A stretch of 64,000 bases of DNA from Streptomyces antioxidans (GTDB taxonomy: Bacteria > Actinomycetota > Actinomycetes > Streptomycetales > Streptomycetaceae): NCBI RefSeq assembly GCF_000968685.2, contig NZ_LAKD02000049.1, forward strand, positions 1-64,000. Reading direction: 5' to 3'. The translations under genes and the position numbers were made by a program. The notes under the pieces were generated by a model. That model was not told the origin of the DNA. It searched no databases and worked only from the letters and a program-made list of their open reading frames with translations. Numbering within the stretch: position 1 is the first letter of the stretch; every line of letters starts with the position of its first letter. Positions 40,987-49,536 of this stretch are shown here, piece by piece.

Positions 40987-42219
40987 TCAGAAGGCGTGCG
41001 GCAGCCATGGGGCGACCGGGGTCGCGAACGCGTTCGTGGCCTCCGTAAGGGCGCCCTCACGGGCCTCCTGGACACGTCCGGCACCCGCCAGCGCGGTCAG
41101 TGGGACACCGCCCAGGTACGCCGCTCCCAGCTCCCGCACGCCGAGCCGGAGATCGGGGGAGTCGTCCGTGCGCTCGCAGGAGGCGCCCTTGGCGTCGCCG
41201 CTCAGCCGCCAGCGCCCCTCGTTCCAGGGGCAGAGGGGGTCCGTGACCTCCAGGACGGTCTCCACGGGCGTCGTGTACGTCCGCGCCTCGAGCGCGGCCC
41301 CCACGTCCACCAGGCGGACGTACAGCGAGTCCCGCAGCCTCACGGCGCACCGCCGGATGTCCGAGACCAGGAGCTGCCAGGGGTCGTCGACCGGGCGGGG
41401 GCCGGTCCGGATGACCGAGGTCAGGTCGAGGTCGAACAGGAAGCGCCACAGCGCCGCGTAGGACGCCGGGTCCAGGGCCTCCAGGTCGCGCAGGACGACC
41501 TCGCCCTTCGGCCCGGCCAGATCCCAGTCGGGCTTGACCGCGAACCGCGCATAGCCGGTGACCCCGCCGCCCGACTCGGCCAGCACACAGCGCAGCGGGG
41601 ACGCCCCCTTACGGTCGCCCGGCGGGTCCAGCAGCGGTACCCGCTCCCAGCCCGGGGTCCGCTCCAGCATGCCCGGCCGGGCGCGCACCCGGCGGGCGTA
41701 GACGGCCTCGCACGCCTCGACGGCGGACTCCAGGGGAACGGCGCGCAGCCGTACGCCGTCGGTGCCTTCGGGGACGGTCAGCCGCACCTTGGCGGTGTCG
41801 ATCTCGGCGTAGGCGGTCTGCGTGGCCGCGCCGTAGCCGAACCGTCCGTAGATGTCCGGTTCAGACGCGGTCAGAACGGCCAGCGGCTCGTCGCCCGCCG
41901 CGCGGATGTCGTCCAACTGCCGCCGCATCATGGCCCGGAGCACCCCGCGCCGCCGGTGTGTGGCCCGCACGCTTACCATCGTGACCCCGGCCGCGGGGAC
42001 GATCCCACCGCCCGGGACCGACAGCCGGAAGCTGTAGAGCGACGCGGTGCCCACGATGTCGGCGCCGTCCCAGGCGCCGATCGACCGCTCGCATTCGGTC
42101 AACTCCCGCCAGAGCGCGGATTTCTCGGGCGCTTCGGGAACTCCGCCGAACGCGAGTAGCAAGTTTCCGTACCAATCGTCCCAAACCGATGGGTCGAGCA
42201 CGCGCAGCTCAGTCCTCAT
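40987..42219 (-). CDS. GNAT family N-acetyltransferase, Eis-like
   Basis: This 410-residue cytoplasmic enzyme has the three-part Eis form: an N-terminal GNAT domain, a second GNAT-like domain and a C-terminal SCP2-like domain. The acetyl-CoA binding run is VTMVSVRATHRRRGVLRAMM (near residue 85), and the IYGRFGYGAA block (near 126) is typical of Eis. The protein ends in Phe at the C-terminus (APWLPHAF), fitting the family's use of the terminal carboxylate as catalytic base. ATG start chosen by AGGGATGGGA just upstream. Eis enzymes acetylate amines including aminoglycosides; the natural substrate is unknown. Confidence 0.9.
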   Translation of the reverse strand: MRTELRVLDPSVWDDWYGNLLLAFGGVPEAPEKSALWRELTECERSIGAWDGADIVGTASLYSFRLSVPGGGIVPAAGVTMVSVRATHRRRGVLRAMMRRQLDDIRAAGDEPLAVLTASEPDIYGRFGYGAATQTAYAEIDTAKVRLTVPEGTDGVRLRAVPLESAVEACEAVYARRVRARPGMLERTPGWERVPLLDPPGDRKGASPLRCVLAESGGGVTGYARFAVKPDWDLAGPKGEVVLRDLEALDPASYAALWRFLFDLDLTSVIRTGPRPVDDPWQLLVSDIRRCAVRLRDSLYVRLVDVGAALEARTYTTPVETVLEVTDPLCPWNEGRWRLSGDAKGASCERTDDSPDLRLGVRELGAAYLGGVPLTALAGAGRVQEAREGALTEATNAFATPVAPWLPHAF

Positions 42220-42347
42220 ATTCCCATCCCTAGCAGCCGTTTCCCGTACACGCGAACGAATTTCGCTTACGATTGCCCCCCTGGCTGGGTGGTTCAACGC
42301 GCCACGAATCGACGCGCGTCCGAACGGGTGGGTAGGGTCCCGATGCA

Positions 42348-43490
42348 ATGACTGGCGGCGTGGACACTCCGTGGGTCCGGATGCGCAGAGTTCTGCACCG
42401 GGCTCGCACAGGCGTGCGCAAAGCCGGGGTGGACTACTTCCGGGGTGAGGGCTCCGACCGGCTCGCCCTGACCGCGCTGCTCCTCGGCGTCCCCGCCATC
42501 GCCGGAGGCACCATCGCCCAGCCCGACTGGTGCTCCCCGTCCGCCCTCGTCCTGCCCATCGTCGCGGGCGGGTTGCTGCTGCGCCCCGCCAGCCTGCTCG
42601 CCCTGTACGCGGCGGCCGCCACGGCCCTGATCGTGGAGTCGGCCGTGCTCGGCCCGTACACCGAGGAGGACGCCTCCTCCCGGGTCACCCCCGGCACCAT
42701 CCTGGTCGTCGCCGCCGTCGGCTTCTTCGGGCTGCTGATCGCCCAGTTCCGCAGCCGCGTCGGGGTGCCCTGGCGGCGCGGCGGCACCATGCTCTTCGAC
42801 CTGCGCGAGCGCATCCGCGTACAGAGCAAGCTGCCCAACCTGCCGCGCGGCTGGCACCGCGAGATGGCGCTGCGCCCGGCCGGCGGACAGTCCTTCTCCG
42901 GTGACTTCGTGGTGGCCGCCCGCACCGGCGGCGGACGCACCCTCGAGGTCGTCCTCACCGATGTCTCCGGCAAGGGCATGGACGCCGCCTCGCGCGCCCT
43001 GCTGCTCTCCGGCGCCTTCGGCGGCCTCCTCGGATCCCTGCCGCCGCACGGCTTCCTCCCGGCCGCCAACGGCTATCTCCTGCGCCAGGACTGGGACGAG
43101 GGCTTCGCGACCTCCATCCATCTCGTCCTCGACCTCGACAGCGGCGACTTCGAGCTCTTCTCCGCCGGACATCTGCCCGCGCTCCAGCTGAGCGCGGGCA
43201 CCGGCAAGTGGGAGGAGAAGTCCGCGGACGGCCCGCTGCTCGGCGTCTACGACGGCGCCCAATTCGATCCCACCAAGGGCACGTTGCGGCCGGGAGACGT
43301 CCTGATGCTCTTCACCGACGGCCTCGTGGAGACCGCCGACCGGGACATCAGCGAGGGCATCGACCGCCTCACCGGCGAGGCGGACCGCTATGTCGGCTCC
43401 GGCTTCCAGGGCGCCGCCTGGCACCTGATCGAGACGGTGGCGAAGGACGTCAACGACGACCGCGCCCTGCTGCTGATCTGCCGCCAGTAA
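42348..43490 (+). CDS. Membrane-bound PP2C-type (SpoIIE/RsbU-like) serine phosphatase
   Basis: This is a 380-residue protein. Three to four membrane helices occupy about residues 36-135 (LTALLLGVPAIAGGTIA, VLPIVAGGLLL, ILVVAAVGFFGLLIAQF). The cytoplasmic phosphatase domain follows, with the metal-binding Asp of QSFSGDFVVA near 186, VVLTDVSGKGMDAA near 205 and LFTDGLVET near 325. There is no kinase, PAS or GAF domain; the membrane part may sense a signal. Such phosphatases act on anti-anti-sigma factors, but none is encoded nearby. The gene diverges from the Eis-like gene by 128 bp and ends in a terminator. Confidence 0.93.
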   Translation: MTGGVDTPWVRMRRVLHRARTGVRKAGVDYFRGEGSDRLALTALLLGVPAIAGGTIAQPDWCSPSALVLPIVAGGLLLRPASLLALYAAAATALIVESAVLGPYTEEDASSRVTPGTILVVAAVGFFGLLIAQFRSRVGVPWRRGGTMLFDLRERIRVQSKLPNLPRGWHREMALRPAGGQSFSGDFVVAARTGGGRTLEVVLTDVSGKGMDAASRALLLSGAFGGLLGSLPPHGFLPAANGYLLRQDWDEGFATSIHLVLDLDSGDFELFSAGHLPALQLSAGTGKWEEKSADGPLLGVYDGAQFDPTKGTLRPGDVLMLFTDGLVETADRDISEGIDRLTGEADRYVGSGFQGAAWHLIETVAKDVNDDRALLLICRQ

Positions 43491-43580
43491 CCCCTGGCGG
43501 CACCGTAATCACCTGAACGAGTGAGAACAGGCTGACCGCGTTGCGCTGTGCCCGCCGCGCGGCCACGCAGACCCAAAAGA

Positions 43581-43616
43581 AAGGGCTGGCCCGTGGGATT
43601 CCACGGGCCAGCCCTT
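43581..43616. terminator. Bidirectional terminator after the PP2C gene
   Basis: A 16-bp perfect stem (AAGGGCTGGCCCGTGG) with loop GATT lies between convergent genes. Confidence 0.88.
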
Positions 43617-43656
43617 CGTGTCGTGGCGGGCGTTGGCGCGCTAGGCCGCCGTCGTC

Positions 43657-44838
43657 CTAGGCCGCCGTCGTCGTACGGCTGCGAGCCTGTTCGGCGGGGT
43701 CCTTACGGAAGGCCCAGGCCATCTTCGGCTCCATGGCGAAGCGGAAGGCGCGCTGGACGGGAGGTGTGCACAGCGCGGTGACCACGGTGGCGGCGATGAT
43801 CGTGACCGCGATCTCTCCCAGCGGCTTGTGCAGCCACTCGTAGTCGTCGAACCAGCCCCAGAACCGGGAGCCCTTGGCCAGGAAGCCGTGCAGCAGATAG
43901 CCGTACAGGGTCCCGGCGCCCAGCACCGTGAACCACATGTGGCGCCGCGGCACCCAGGCGAAGAAGCAGCTGACGAGCACCACCGAGCAGCCGAAGAGGG
44001 CGAGCGTCATCACCGGGCCGGTCCACGGCGGTGCACCCAGCTCCTGGACGCTGTCGCGGTGGTAGAACCACGCCGAGCTCATCCGCGGCGCCGCCCAGTA
44101 GGCGAACACCAAGGCACACGCGAAGATCGGCACCGATGCGATCCGCACCGAGCGGCGGCGGATCATCTGGAAGTGCTCGGGCTTCATGCACAGGCCGAGG
44201 ATGAAGAACGGCAGGAACTGCAGCAGCCGCTGCATGTCCAGGTCGTCGCCGATGTCGGGCGAGACCGCGGAGAGCGTGGCGATGGCCAGCGCGAGCGGGA
44301 TCGGCCAGCGCACCAGCTTCCAGATCGGAGTGGTCAGCCGCCATACGAACAGCGAGATCAGGAACCAGGTGAGGTACCAGGGGTCCAGCAGGCTGAAGTC
44401 GTACGTCGGATCGTCGTCCGCCCACCGCTTGAACAGCGTGTACGCGACCTCGAAGATCACATAGGGCACCGCGATACCGGTGATCAGCCGCTTGAGCCGG
44501 TCCGGCCGCAGGTCGAAGCTGCGCGAGAAGTAGCCGGAGATCACGATGAAGGCCGGCATGTGGAAGGTGTACACGACCATGTACAGCGCTTCCGCGGTGC
44601 GGCTGCTGTCGGTGAGCGGCTCCCAGGAGTGGGCCATCGCGACCAGCACGATCGCGAGGTACTTCGCGTTGTCGAAGAACGCGTCCCGCTGTTTGGGCTT
44701 CTGCCCGGCGGGGGAGGCGGCGGGCGGGGTGGTCGCCTGCTGCCCTGGTTCGTCGGCCCGCGGCGAGGGAGGAGTGGGCGCCGACTCCTGGGGGAGCGGG
44801 GTCCGCTGATAACCGTGCGGGCGCAGGGAGTTGGTCAC
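43657..44838 (-). CDS. Acyltransferase family 3 membrane protein (fucose 4-O-acetylase-like)
   Basis: This 393-residue protein has about ten helices. The start chosen is the GTG of VTNSLRPHGYQRT, with GGGAGGG before it. The Pro/Ala-rich leader (about 50 residues) is cytoplasmic. The Acyl_transf_3 opening, with the acyl-transfer histidine, is RDAFFDNAKYLAIVLVAMAHSW; TFHMPAFIVISGYF is the second conserved block. It likely O-acylates a cell-surface sugar or lipid. No sugar gene is nearby to narrow this down. Confidence 0.88.
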   Translation of the reverse strand: MTNSLRPHGYQRTPLPQESAPTPPSPRADEPGQQATTPPAASPAGQKPKQRDAFFDNAKYLAIVLVAMAHSWEPLTDSSRTAEALYMVVYTFHMPAFIVISGYFSRSFDLRPDRLKRLITGIAVPYVIFEVAYTLFKRWADDDPTYDFSLLDPWYLTWFLISLFVWRLTTPIWKLVRWPIPLALAIATLSAVSPDIGDDLDMQRLLQFLPFFILGLCMKPEHFQMIRRRSVRIASVPIFACALVFAYWAAPRMSSAWFYHRDSVQELGAPPWTGPVMTLALFGCSVVLVSCFFAWVPRRHMWFTVLGAGTLYGYLLHGFLAKGSRFWGWFDDYEWLHKPLGEIAVTIIAATVVTALCTPPVQRAFRFAMEPKMAWAFRKDPAEQARSRTTTAA

Positions 44839-45454
44839 AGGCCCTCCCACCAGGAACTGGGGGAGAGTACCCGGGACCTCACTGCGCGTGGGGGAGTCAT
44901 GGCAGCGTGGAACATCTGAGGCACGATAGCGCCGAAACCTGTATTGCGTAAAACCTCGTTCAGTTTGCTTTCCGTTCAAAGTCTTCGTACCGCGGCCGAT
45001 AGTCGATCCCGGGAAGTCGACCGGGAGGTCGACAAAGCGATGCGATCATTCGATATCCGGGCGCAGGCTGTCCGTTCTGATGGCCTTCATCCCGCTTAAT
45101 TGGGGCATATGCCCCGCAGGGGGCTCTGGCGGAATGTCCGGTTCATTGGTGTTTTGTCACCCTGCCGAGTGATCGCCGAGTGAATTCCGAATTCCTGCCC
45201 GAGGTCATCCGGGGTGATCGGAATTCATCGGTCTGGCGGCTCGCCGAGTTGTGGGGAGCATCACTCGTAACCCTTTGAATGAACGGTTGCCCGACGGGTA
45301 TCGGAGGGGCGGGTGTCGTGTGCACATGTGACTGTTTATCGCTCCACCCCACTGCTGAGCAGGGGGAGTTGGTGGCACGATGGTGGCTGCGGGGGTGTGC
45401 GGGGTCGCGTGCTTCCGGGGCCTGTGAGACGTGTGCGACCGAGGGTGGGATGTT
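44839..45454. other. 616-bp AT-richer intergenic region with inverted repeats
   Basis: The middle of this gap (44940-45260) is clearly less G/C-rich than its neighbours. It holds the perfect 14-bp palindrome GGGGCATATGCCCC (45102-45115) and a 10-bp inverted repeat, TGAATTCCGA (45181-45190) with TCGGAATTCA (45218-45227). No coding frame with ribosome site or RNA gene was recognised. It must hold the promoter of the leftward acyltransferase gene and probably that of the rightward small gene. Confidence 0.55.
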
Positions 45455-45649
45455 GTGGCGATTTCCCTGTCATTGGTGCTGCTGGTGGGCATCATCCTGG
45501 TGTTCATGATCCGCAATGGCCGGGTCAAATGGGGTCCGGCCCTGGTCGCGATCCTCTTCGGGTTCCTGCTCGCCTCGTCCGATGTCGCACCGGACATCCA
45601 GAACTTCCTCGACTCGGCCGCCGAGGCCATCGCCGACATCAACCCCTGA
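45455..45649 (+). CDS. Small integral membrane protein of unknown function
   Basis: This 64-residue protein starts at the second of two in-frame GTG codons (VAISLSLVLL), chosen because AGGGTGGG lies 6 bases before it; the earlier GTG at 45431 has nothing. Two hydrophobic segments (VAISLSLVLLVGIILVFMI and WGPALVAILFGFLLASS) flank a basic turn (RNGRVK). The acidic tail (DSAAEAIADINP) is amphipathic. Proteins like it, with the KWGxALVAxLFGFxLAS core, are widespread in Streptomyces, but I know no function. Confidence 0.8.
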   Translation: MAISLSLVLLVGIILVFMIRNGRVKWGPALVAILFGFLLASSDVAPDIQNFLDSAAEAIADINP

Positions 45650-45783
45650 TCACCGGCCCCCTGCAGCACCCCCGATCGCCGGCCCCGGCATCGACGCCCC
45701 GAACATCCACCCCCCGCGTCCCCGGGGAGCGGATGCCCGGACGAGCGGGGGGTGTGCAAACGCGGGTGTACGCGAAAGCGAAC

Positions 45784-45815
45784 GGCCCGGTCCCGGGAAC
45801 TCCCCGGGCCGGGCC
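45784..45815 (-). terminator. Hairpin downstream of tRNA-Gly
   Basis: GGCCCGG pairs with CCGGGCC around an inner CCCGGG, 9 bp past the tRNA 3' end on the minus strand. Confidence 0.6.
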
Positions 45816-45823
45816 GAAAGCGA

Positions 45824-45897
45824 TGGAGCGGGCGACGGGAATCGAACCCGCGTAGCCAGTTTGGAAGACTGGGGCTCTACCATTGAGCTACGCCCGC
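45824..45897 (-). tRNA. tRNA-Gly (anticodon TCC)
   Basis: The minus strand folds as a full cloverleaf: acceptor stem GCGGGCG with CGCCCGC, D arm GCTC...GAGC, and anticodon stem CCAGT/ACTGG with loop CTTCCAA (anticodon TCC). The T arm contains GGTTCGATTCC, followed by T and an encoded CCA. Confidence 0.97.
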
Positions 45898-46076
45898 ACA
45901 CGCCGCGTACACGGATGCACCGGTCTCCCGGCCACCTCCGCTCGGGCATGATCGCCCCGAACGCGGCACGGCATGCATCGTAGCGGTTCCCGACCGTTCC
46001 CCGCACACCCATGCCCACCAGTCGAATAACCGGCAGCCGGGGGGTCCGCGGGCATGTACCCTACGTGTCGCACCGA

Positions 46077-46153
46077 CGGGGTGTGGCGCAGCTTGGTAGC
46101 GCGTCCGCTTTGGGAGCGGAAGGTCGTCGGTTCGAATCCGGCCACCCCGACCA
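46077..46153 (+). tRNA. tRNA-Pro (anticodon TGG)
   Basis: The 77-nt cloverleaf has acceptor stem CGGGGTG with CACCCCG, D arm GCGC...GCGC, and anticodon stem TCCGC/GCGGA with loop TTTGGGA (anticodon TGG). The T arm contains GGTTCGAATCC, and the discriminator A and CCA are encoded. Confidence 0.97.
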
Positions 46154-46173
46154 TCCACAGGCTCAAGATCGCG

Positions 46174-46204
46174 TTGTGGGGCCCGTCATGCTTGCGGTTA
46201 CTAT
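46174..46204 (+). promoter_or_regulatory. Possible sigma-70-type promoter of tig
   Basis: TTGTGG (46174-46179) and TACTAT (46199-46204) are 19 bp apart, about 100 bp before the start codon. The -10 is good; the spacing is long. Confidence 0.4.
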
Positions 46205-46306
46205 GCAAGCTGCGTGTCTGTGTCTTTTAACCGGACGCGAATCCGCTGCGACGCGACAGCGCACCGCAGCTGAACACCACACGTCAGCCCCCAAGGAGAC
46301 CGAACC

Positions 46307-47743
46307 GTGAAGAGCGCCGTGGAGAACCTGAACCCGACCCGGGTTCGGCTCACTGTCGAGGTGCCCTTCGAGGAGCTCAAGCCCAGCCTCGACGCGGCGT
46401 ACAAGAAGATCAACCAGCAGGTCACGGTGCCTGGGTTCCGCAAGGGCAAGATCCCGGCCCGCATCATCGACCAGCGGTTCGGTCGTGGCGCCGTGCTGGA
46501 GGAGGCCGTCAACGAGGCGCTCCCGAAGTTCTACACCGACGCGGTCAACGAGGGTGAGCTGAACCCGCTCGGCCAGCCCGAGGTCGACATCACCGAGCTC
46601 AAGGACAACGAGCTGCTGACCTTCATCGCCGAGGTGGACATCCGCCCGGCGATCGAGATCCCGGACTACTCCGGCATCGAGGTCACGGTCGACTCCGTCG
46701 AGGTCTCGGACGAGGACATCGACACGTCCGTCGAGCAGCTGCGGGAGCGCTTCGCCACCACCAGCCCGGTGGAGCGCGCCGCCGCCGAGGGCGACATCGT
46801 CGTGATCGACCTCGAGGCGAAGGTCGACGGCGAGGTCCTGGAGGACGGTGTCGCCAGCGGTGTCACCTACACCATCGGCTCCGGCGAGCTGCTGGACGGC
46901 ATCGACGAGGCCGTGACCGGCCTGGAGGCGGGCGGCGAGGCCACCTTCACCTCCGAGCTCAAGGGCGGCTCCGCCCAGGGCAAGGAGGCCGAGGTCTCGG
47001 TCAAGGTCTCCGAGGTCAAGGCCCGTGAGCTGCCCGAGCTCGACGATGACTTCGCCCAGCTGGCCAGCGAGTTCGACACCCTCGAGGAGCTGCGCGGCGA
47101 CAGCCGTAAGCGCCTGGAGCAGTCGAAGAAGTTCGAGCAGGCCACCCAGGCCCAGGAGAAGGTGCTGGACGCCCTGCTTGAGCTGGTCGAGGTGCCGATC
47201 CCGGAGAAGCTCCTCCAGGACGAGATCAACACCCGTAAGCACAACCTCGAGCACCACCAGCTCGGCCAGATGGGCCTCAACCTCGACTCGTACCTGCAGA
47301 TGCAGGACAAGACCGCCGAGGAGTTCGACGCCGAGCTCAAGGAGCAGGCCGAGAAGGGCATCCGGACCCAGTTCGTCCTGGACGAGCTGGTCAACAAGGA
47401 GCAGCTGTCCGTCGGCCAGGAGGAGCTCACCGAGCACCTCATGCGCCGTGCGCAGTCCTCCGGCATGAGCCCGGACCAGTTCGCCCAGGCCGTCGTCGAG
47501 GGCGGCCAGGTGCCGATGCTGGTCGGCGAGGTCGCCCGCGGCAAGGCGCTGGCCGTGGTGGTCGAGGCCGCCAAGGTCGTCGACGACAAGGGCGAGACCG
47601 TGGACCTGGACGAGGAGGACGAGACCGGCGAGACGGTCGAGGCCACCTCCTCCGAGACCGCCGAGGAGCCCGCGGAGTCCGAGGCGGAGGCCGCCGAGGC
47701 GCCCGCGGAGTCCGAGGAGAAGCGGGACAAGGCCGAGAGCTGA
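46307..47743 (+). CDS. tig: Trigger factor (ribosome-associated chaperone, prolyl isomerase)
   Basis: This 478-residue chaperone meets nascent chains at the ribosome exit. GTG start after AAGGAGACC. The ribosome-binding signature is VPGFRKGKIPARIIDQRFG (about 44-62), the FKBP-type isomerase domain is near 160-240, and the helical C-terminal arms run to about 430. An acidic tail (DEEDETGETVEATSSETAEE) of ~50 residues ends the protein, longer than in E. coli. As usual in bacteria, it precedes the clp genes, but a terminator and a new promoter region separate them here. Confidence 0.97.
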   Translation: MKSAVENLNPTRVRLTVEVPFEELKPSLDAAYKKINQQVTVPGFRKGKIPARIIDQRFGRGAVLEEAVNEALPKFYTDAVNEGELNPLGQPEVDITELKDNELLTFIAEVDIRPAIEIPDYSGIEVTVDSVEVSDEDIDTSVEQLRERFATTSPVERAAAEGDIVVIDLEAKVDGEVLEDGVASGVTYTIGSGELLDGIDEAVTGLEAGGEATFTSELKGGSAQGKEAEVSVKVSEVKARELPELDDDFAQLASEFDTLEELRGDSRKRLEQSKKFEQATQAQEKVLDALLELVEVPIPEKLLQDEINTRKHNLEHHQLGQMGLNLDSYLQMQDKTAEEFDAELKEQAEKGIRTQFVLDELVNKEQLSVGQEELTEHLMRRAQSSGMSPDQFAQAVVEGGQVPMLVGEVARGKALAVVVEAAKVVDDKGETVDLDEEDETGETVEATSSETAEEPAESEAEAAEAPAESEEKRDKAES

Positions 47744-47768
47744 TCCCGGTCCGCTCCACAGCCCGTAT

Positions 47769-47810
47769 ACGAACGGGCCCGAACGTCTGCACGCGTCCGG
47801 GCCCGTTCGT
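47769..47810 (+). terminator. Terminator after tig
   Basis: A 13-bp perfect stem (ACGAACGGGCCCG with CGGGCCCGTTCGT) has a 16-nt loop with its own ACG/CGT pairing, 26 bp after the tig stop codon. Confidence 0.82.
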
Positions 47811-47842
47811 GTTCCGCGATGCCGGCCCGGCGCCGGGACATG

Positions 47843-47856
47843 CGCTCAGAGCGAAC
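47843..47856. promoter_or_regulatory. ClgR box before clpP1
   Basis: CGCTCAGAGCG followed by AAC matches the actinobacterial ClgR consensus CGC-Y-N-A-N-R-GCG and, on the other strand, GTTCGC-N5-GCG. ClgR activates clpP1P2 in Streptomyces and relatives. It lies 167 bp before the clpP1 start, a fitting place. No clgR gene is in the window. Confidence 0.75.
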
Positions 47857-48022
47857 AGTTCCTGATGCGGGATGGCGCCCGCCGACCAGCGCGTTAGGGT
47901 CCGTAGATACGAGGGCAGGGGAGTCACGCGAGCCCGCCGGCCACATGGGCGGCCAGGCCCCCACACCCCAGAAGAAGACGCTGAGACGGCCAGTAAGCCG
48001 TCAGAGACGAGCAGGTGGATAC

Positions 48023-48637
48023 GTGACGAATACGATGCCTTCCGCCGCCGGCGAGCCGACCGTCGGTGGCCTCGGCGACCAGGTCTACAACCGGCTGCTC
48101 GGCGAGCGGATCATCTTCCTCGGCCAGCCGGTCGACGACGACATCGCCAACAAGATCACGGCTCAGCTGCTCCTGCTCGCCGCCGATCCGGACAAGGACA
48201 TTTACCTCTACATCAACTCCCCGGGTGGCTCGATCTCGGCGGGCATGGCGATCTACGACACCATGCAGTACATCCAGAACGACGTGGTCACCATCGCCAT
48301 GGGCCTCGCCGCCTCGATGGGCCAGTTCCTGCTGAGCGCGGGCACCCCGGGCAAGCGCTTCGCGCTGCCCAACGCCGAGATCCTGATCCACCAGCCCTCC
48401 GCGGGGCTGGCGGGTTCCGCCTCGGACATCAAGATCCACGCCGAGCGGCTGCTGCACACCAAGAAGCGCATGGCCGAGCTGACCGCCTTCCACACCGGTC
48501 AGACGGTTGAGCAGATCGTCCGTGACTCCGACCGAGACCGCTGGTTCTCCGCCGACGAGGCCAAGGAGTACGGCCTGGTCGACGACGTCATGACGTCCGC
48601 CTCCAGCGTTCCGGGCGGGGGCGGCACCGGGGCCTGA
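48023..48637 (+). CDS. clpP1: ATP-dependent Clp protease proteolytic subunit 1
   Basis: This is a 204-residue serine peptidase subunit. The start is GTG (VTNTMPSAAG) with AGGTGGA 5 bases before it; the frame reaches farther back but without a ribosome site. The triad is Ser98 (GLAASMGQ), His123 (ILIHQPS) and Asp172 (DSDRDRW). It forms a mixed double-ring chamber with ClpP2, fed by ClpX or ClpC. A ClgR box lies upstream, and clpP2 starts 46 bp downstream. Confidence 0.97.
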   Translation: MTNTMPSAAGEPTVGGLGDQVYNRLLGERIIFLGQPVDDDIANKITAQLLLLAADPDKDIYLYINSPGGSISAGMAIYDTMQYIQNDVVTIAMGLAASMGQFLLSAGTPGKRFALPNAEILIHQPSAGLAGSASDIKIHAERLLHTKKRMAELTAFHTGQTVEQIVRDSDRDRWFSADEAKEYGLVDDVMTSASSVPGGGGTGA

Positions 48638-48683
48638 GGCCCGCCGTCCCGTAGCCGACCTCCAGCCCCAAGATCGCCACAGG

Positions 48684-49355
48684 ATGGTGAAGACCCAGAT
48701 GAGCAACTTCCCCGGCAGCGGCCTGTACACCGGCCCGACGGCCGAATCCCGCTATGTCGTTCCGCGTTTCGTCGAGCGCACCTCCCAGGGCATCCGCGAG
48801 TACGACCCGTACGCCAAGCTCTTCGAAGAGCGCGTGATCTTCCTGGGCGTCCAGATCGACGACGCCTCGGCCAACGACGTCATGGCGCAGCTGCTGTGCC
48901 TGGAGTCGATGGACCCGGACCGCGACATTTCGGTCTACATCAACTCCCCCGGCGGCTCGTTCACCGCGCTGACCGCCATCTACGACACGATGCAGTTCGT
49001 CAAGCCCGACATCCAGACGGTGTGCATGGGCCAGGCGGCGTCCGCCGCGGCCGTGCTGCTCGCCGCCGGGACGCCCGGCAAGCGGATGGCCCTGCCCAAT
49101 GCCCGGATCCTGATCCACCAGCCGTACAGTGAGACCGGACGCGGTCAGGTCTCCGACCTGGAGATCGCGGCCAACGAGATCCTGCGGATGCGCTCGCAGC
49201 TCGAGGAGATGCTGGCCAAGCACTCCACGACGCCCATCGAGAAGATCCGCGACGATATCGAGCGGGACAAGATCCTCACGGCTGAGGAGTCCCTGGAGTA
49301 CGGTCTCGTGGACCAGATCGTCTCCACCCGTAAGACCTCGGTCGGCCTCGGCTGA
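48684..49355 (+). CDS. clpP2: ATP-dependent Clp protease proteolytic subunit 2
   Basis: This 223-residue serine peptidase subunit pairs with ClpP1. The triad is Ser120 (GQAASAAAV), His145 (ILIHQPY) and Asp195 (DIERDK). The start ATG 48684 (MVKTQMSNF) or ATG 48699 (MSNFPGSG) cannot be settled; neither has a good ribosome site, so translation may depend on coupling to clpP1 46 bp upstream. The N-terminal ~30 residues are a propeptide typical of the second actinobacterial ClpP. Confidence 0.96.
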   Translation: MVKTQMSNFPGSGLYTGPTAESRYVVPRFVERTSQGIREYDPYAKLFEERVIFLGVQIDDASANDVMAQLLCLESMDPDRDISVYINSPGGSFTALTAIYDTMQFVKPDIQTVCMGQAASAAAVLLAAGTPGKRMALPNARILIHQPYSETGRGQVSDLEIAANEILRMRSQLEEMLAKHSTTPIEKIRDDIERDKILTAEESLEYGLVDQIVSTRKTSVGLG

Positions 49356-49371
49356 ATCTTCGGTGGAAACA

Positions 49372-49402
49372 CCCCCCTTGCACCGAGTAGGTCCAAGGGG
49401 GG
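49372..49402 (+). terminator. Attenuator-like hairpin between clpP2 and clpX
   Basis: A 9-bp perfect stem (CCCCCCTTG with CAAGGGGGG) and a 13-nt loop lie 17 bp after the clpP2 stop. It has no T-run, so read-through and a separate clpX promoter in the rest of the 181-bp gap are both possible. Confidence 0.6.
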
Positions 49403-49536
49403 CCCGAACCGGGGGCTCGGCAAGGTACCGTCGTAGGGGGCTGAGGGCCCCGGCCCACGGGAAAGAAGCAGAAAGCGCAGCGCAAGCACCCGGTTCCGCG
49501 GAGCAAAGCGGATCCAAGGCGAAGGGGAAGCACCTC

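Noticed and set aside
45824..46153. Integration (att) site of a mobile element at the tRNA-Gly/tRNA-Pro pair
   Set aside because: Both tRNA 3' ends are intact, and no integrase or repeated tRNA 3' fragment was seen nearby.
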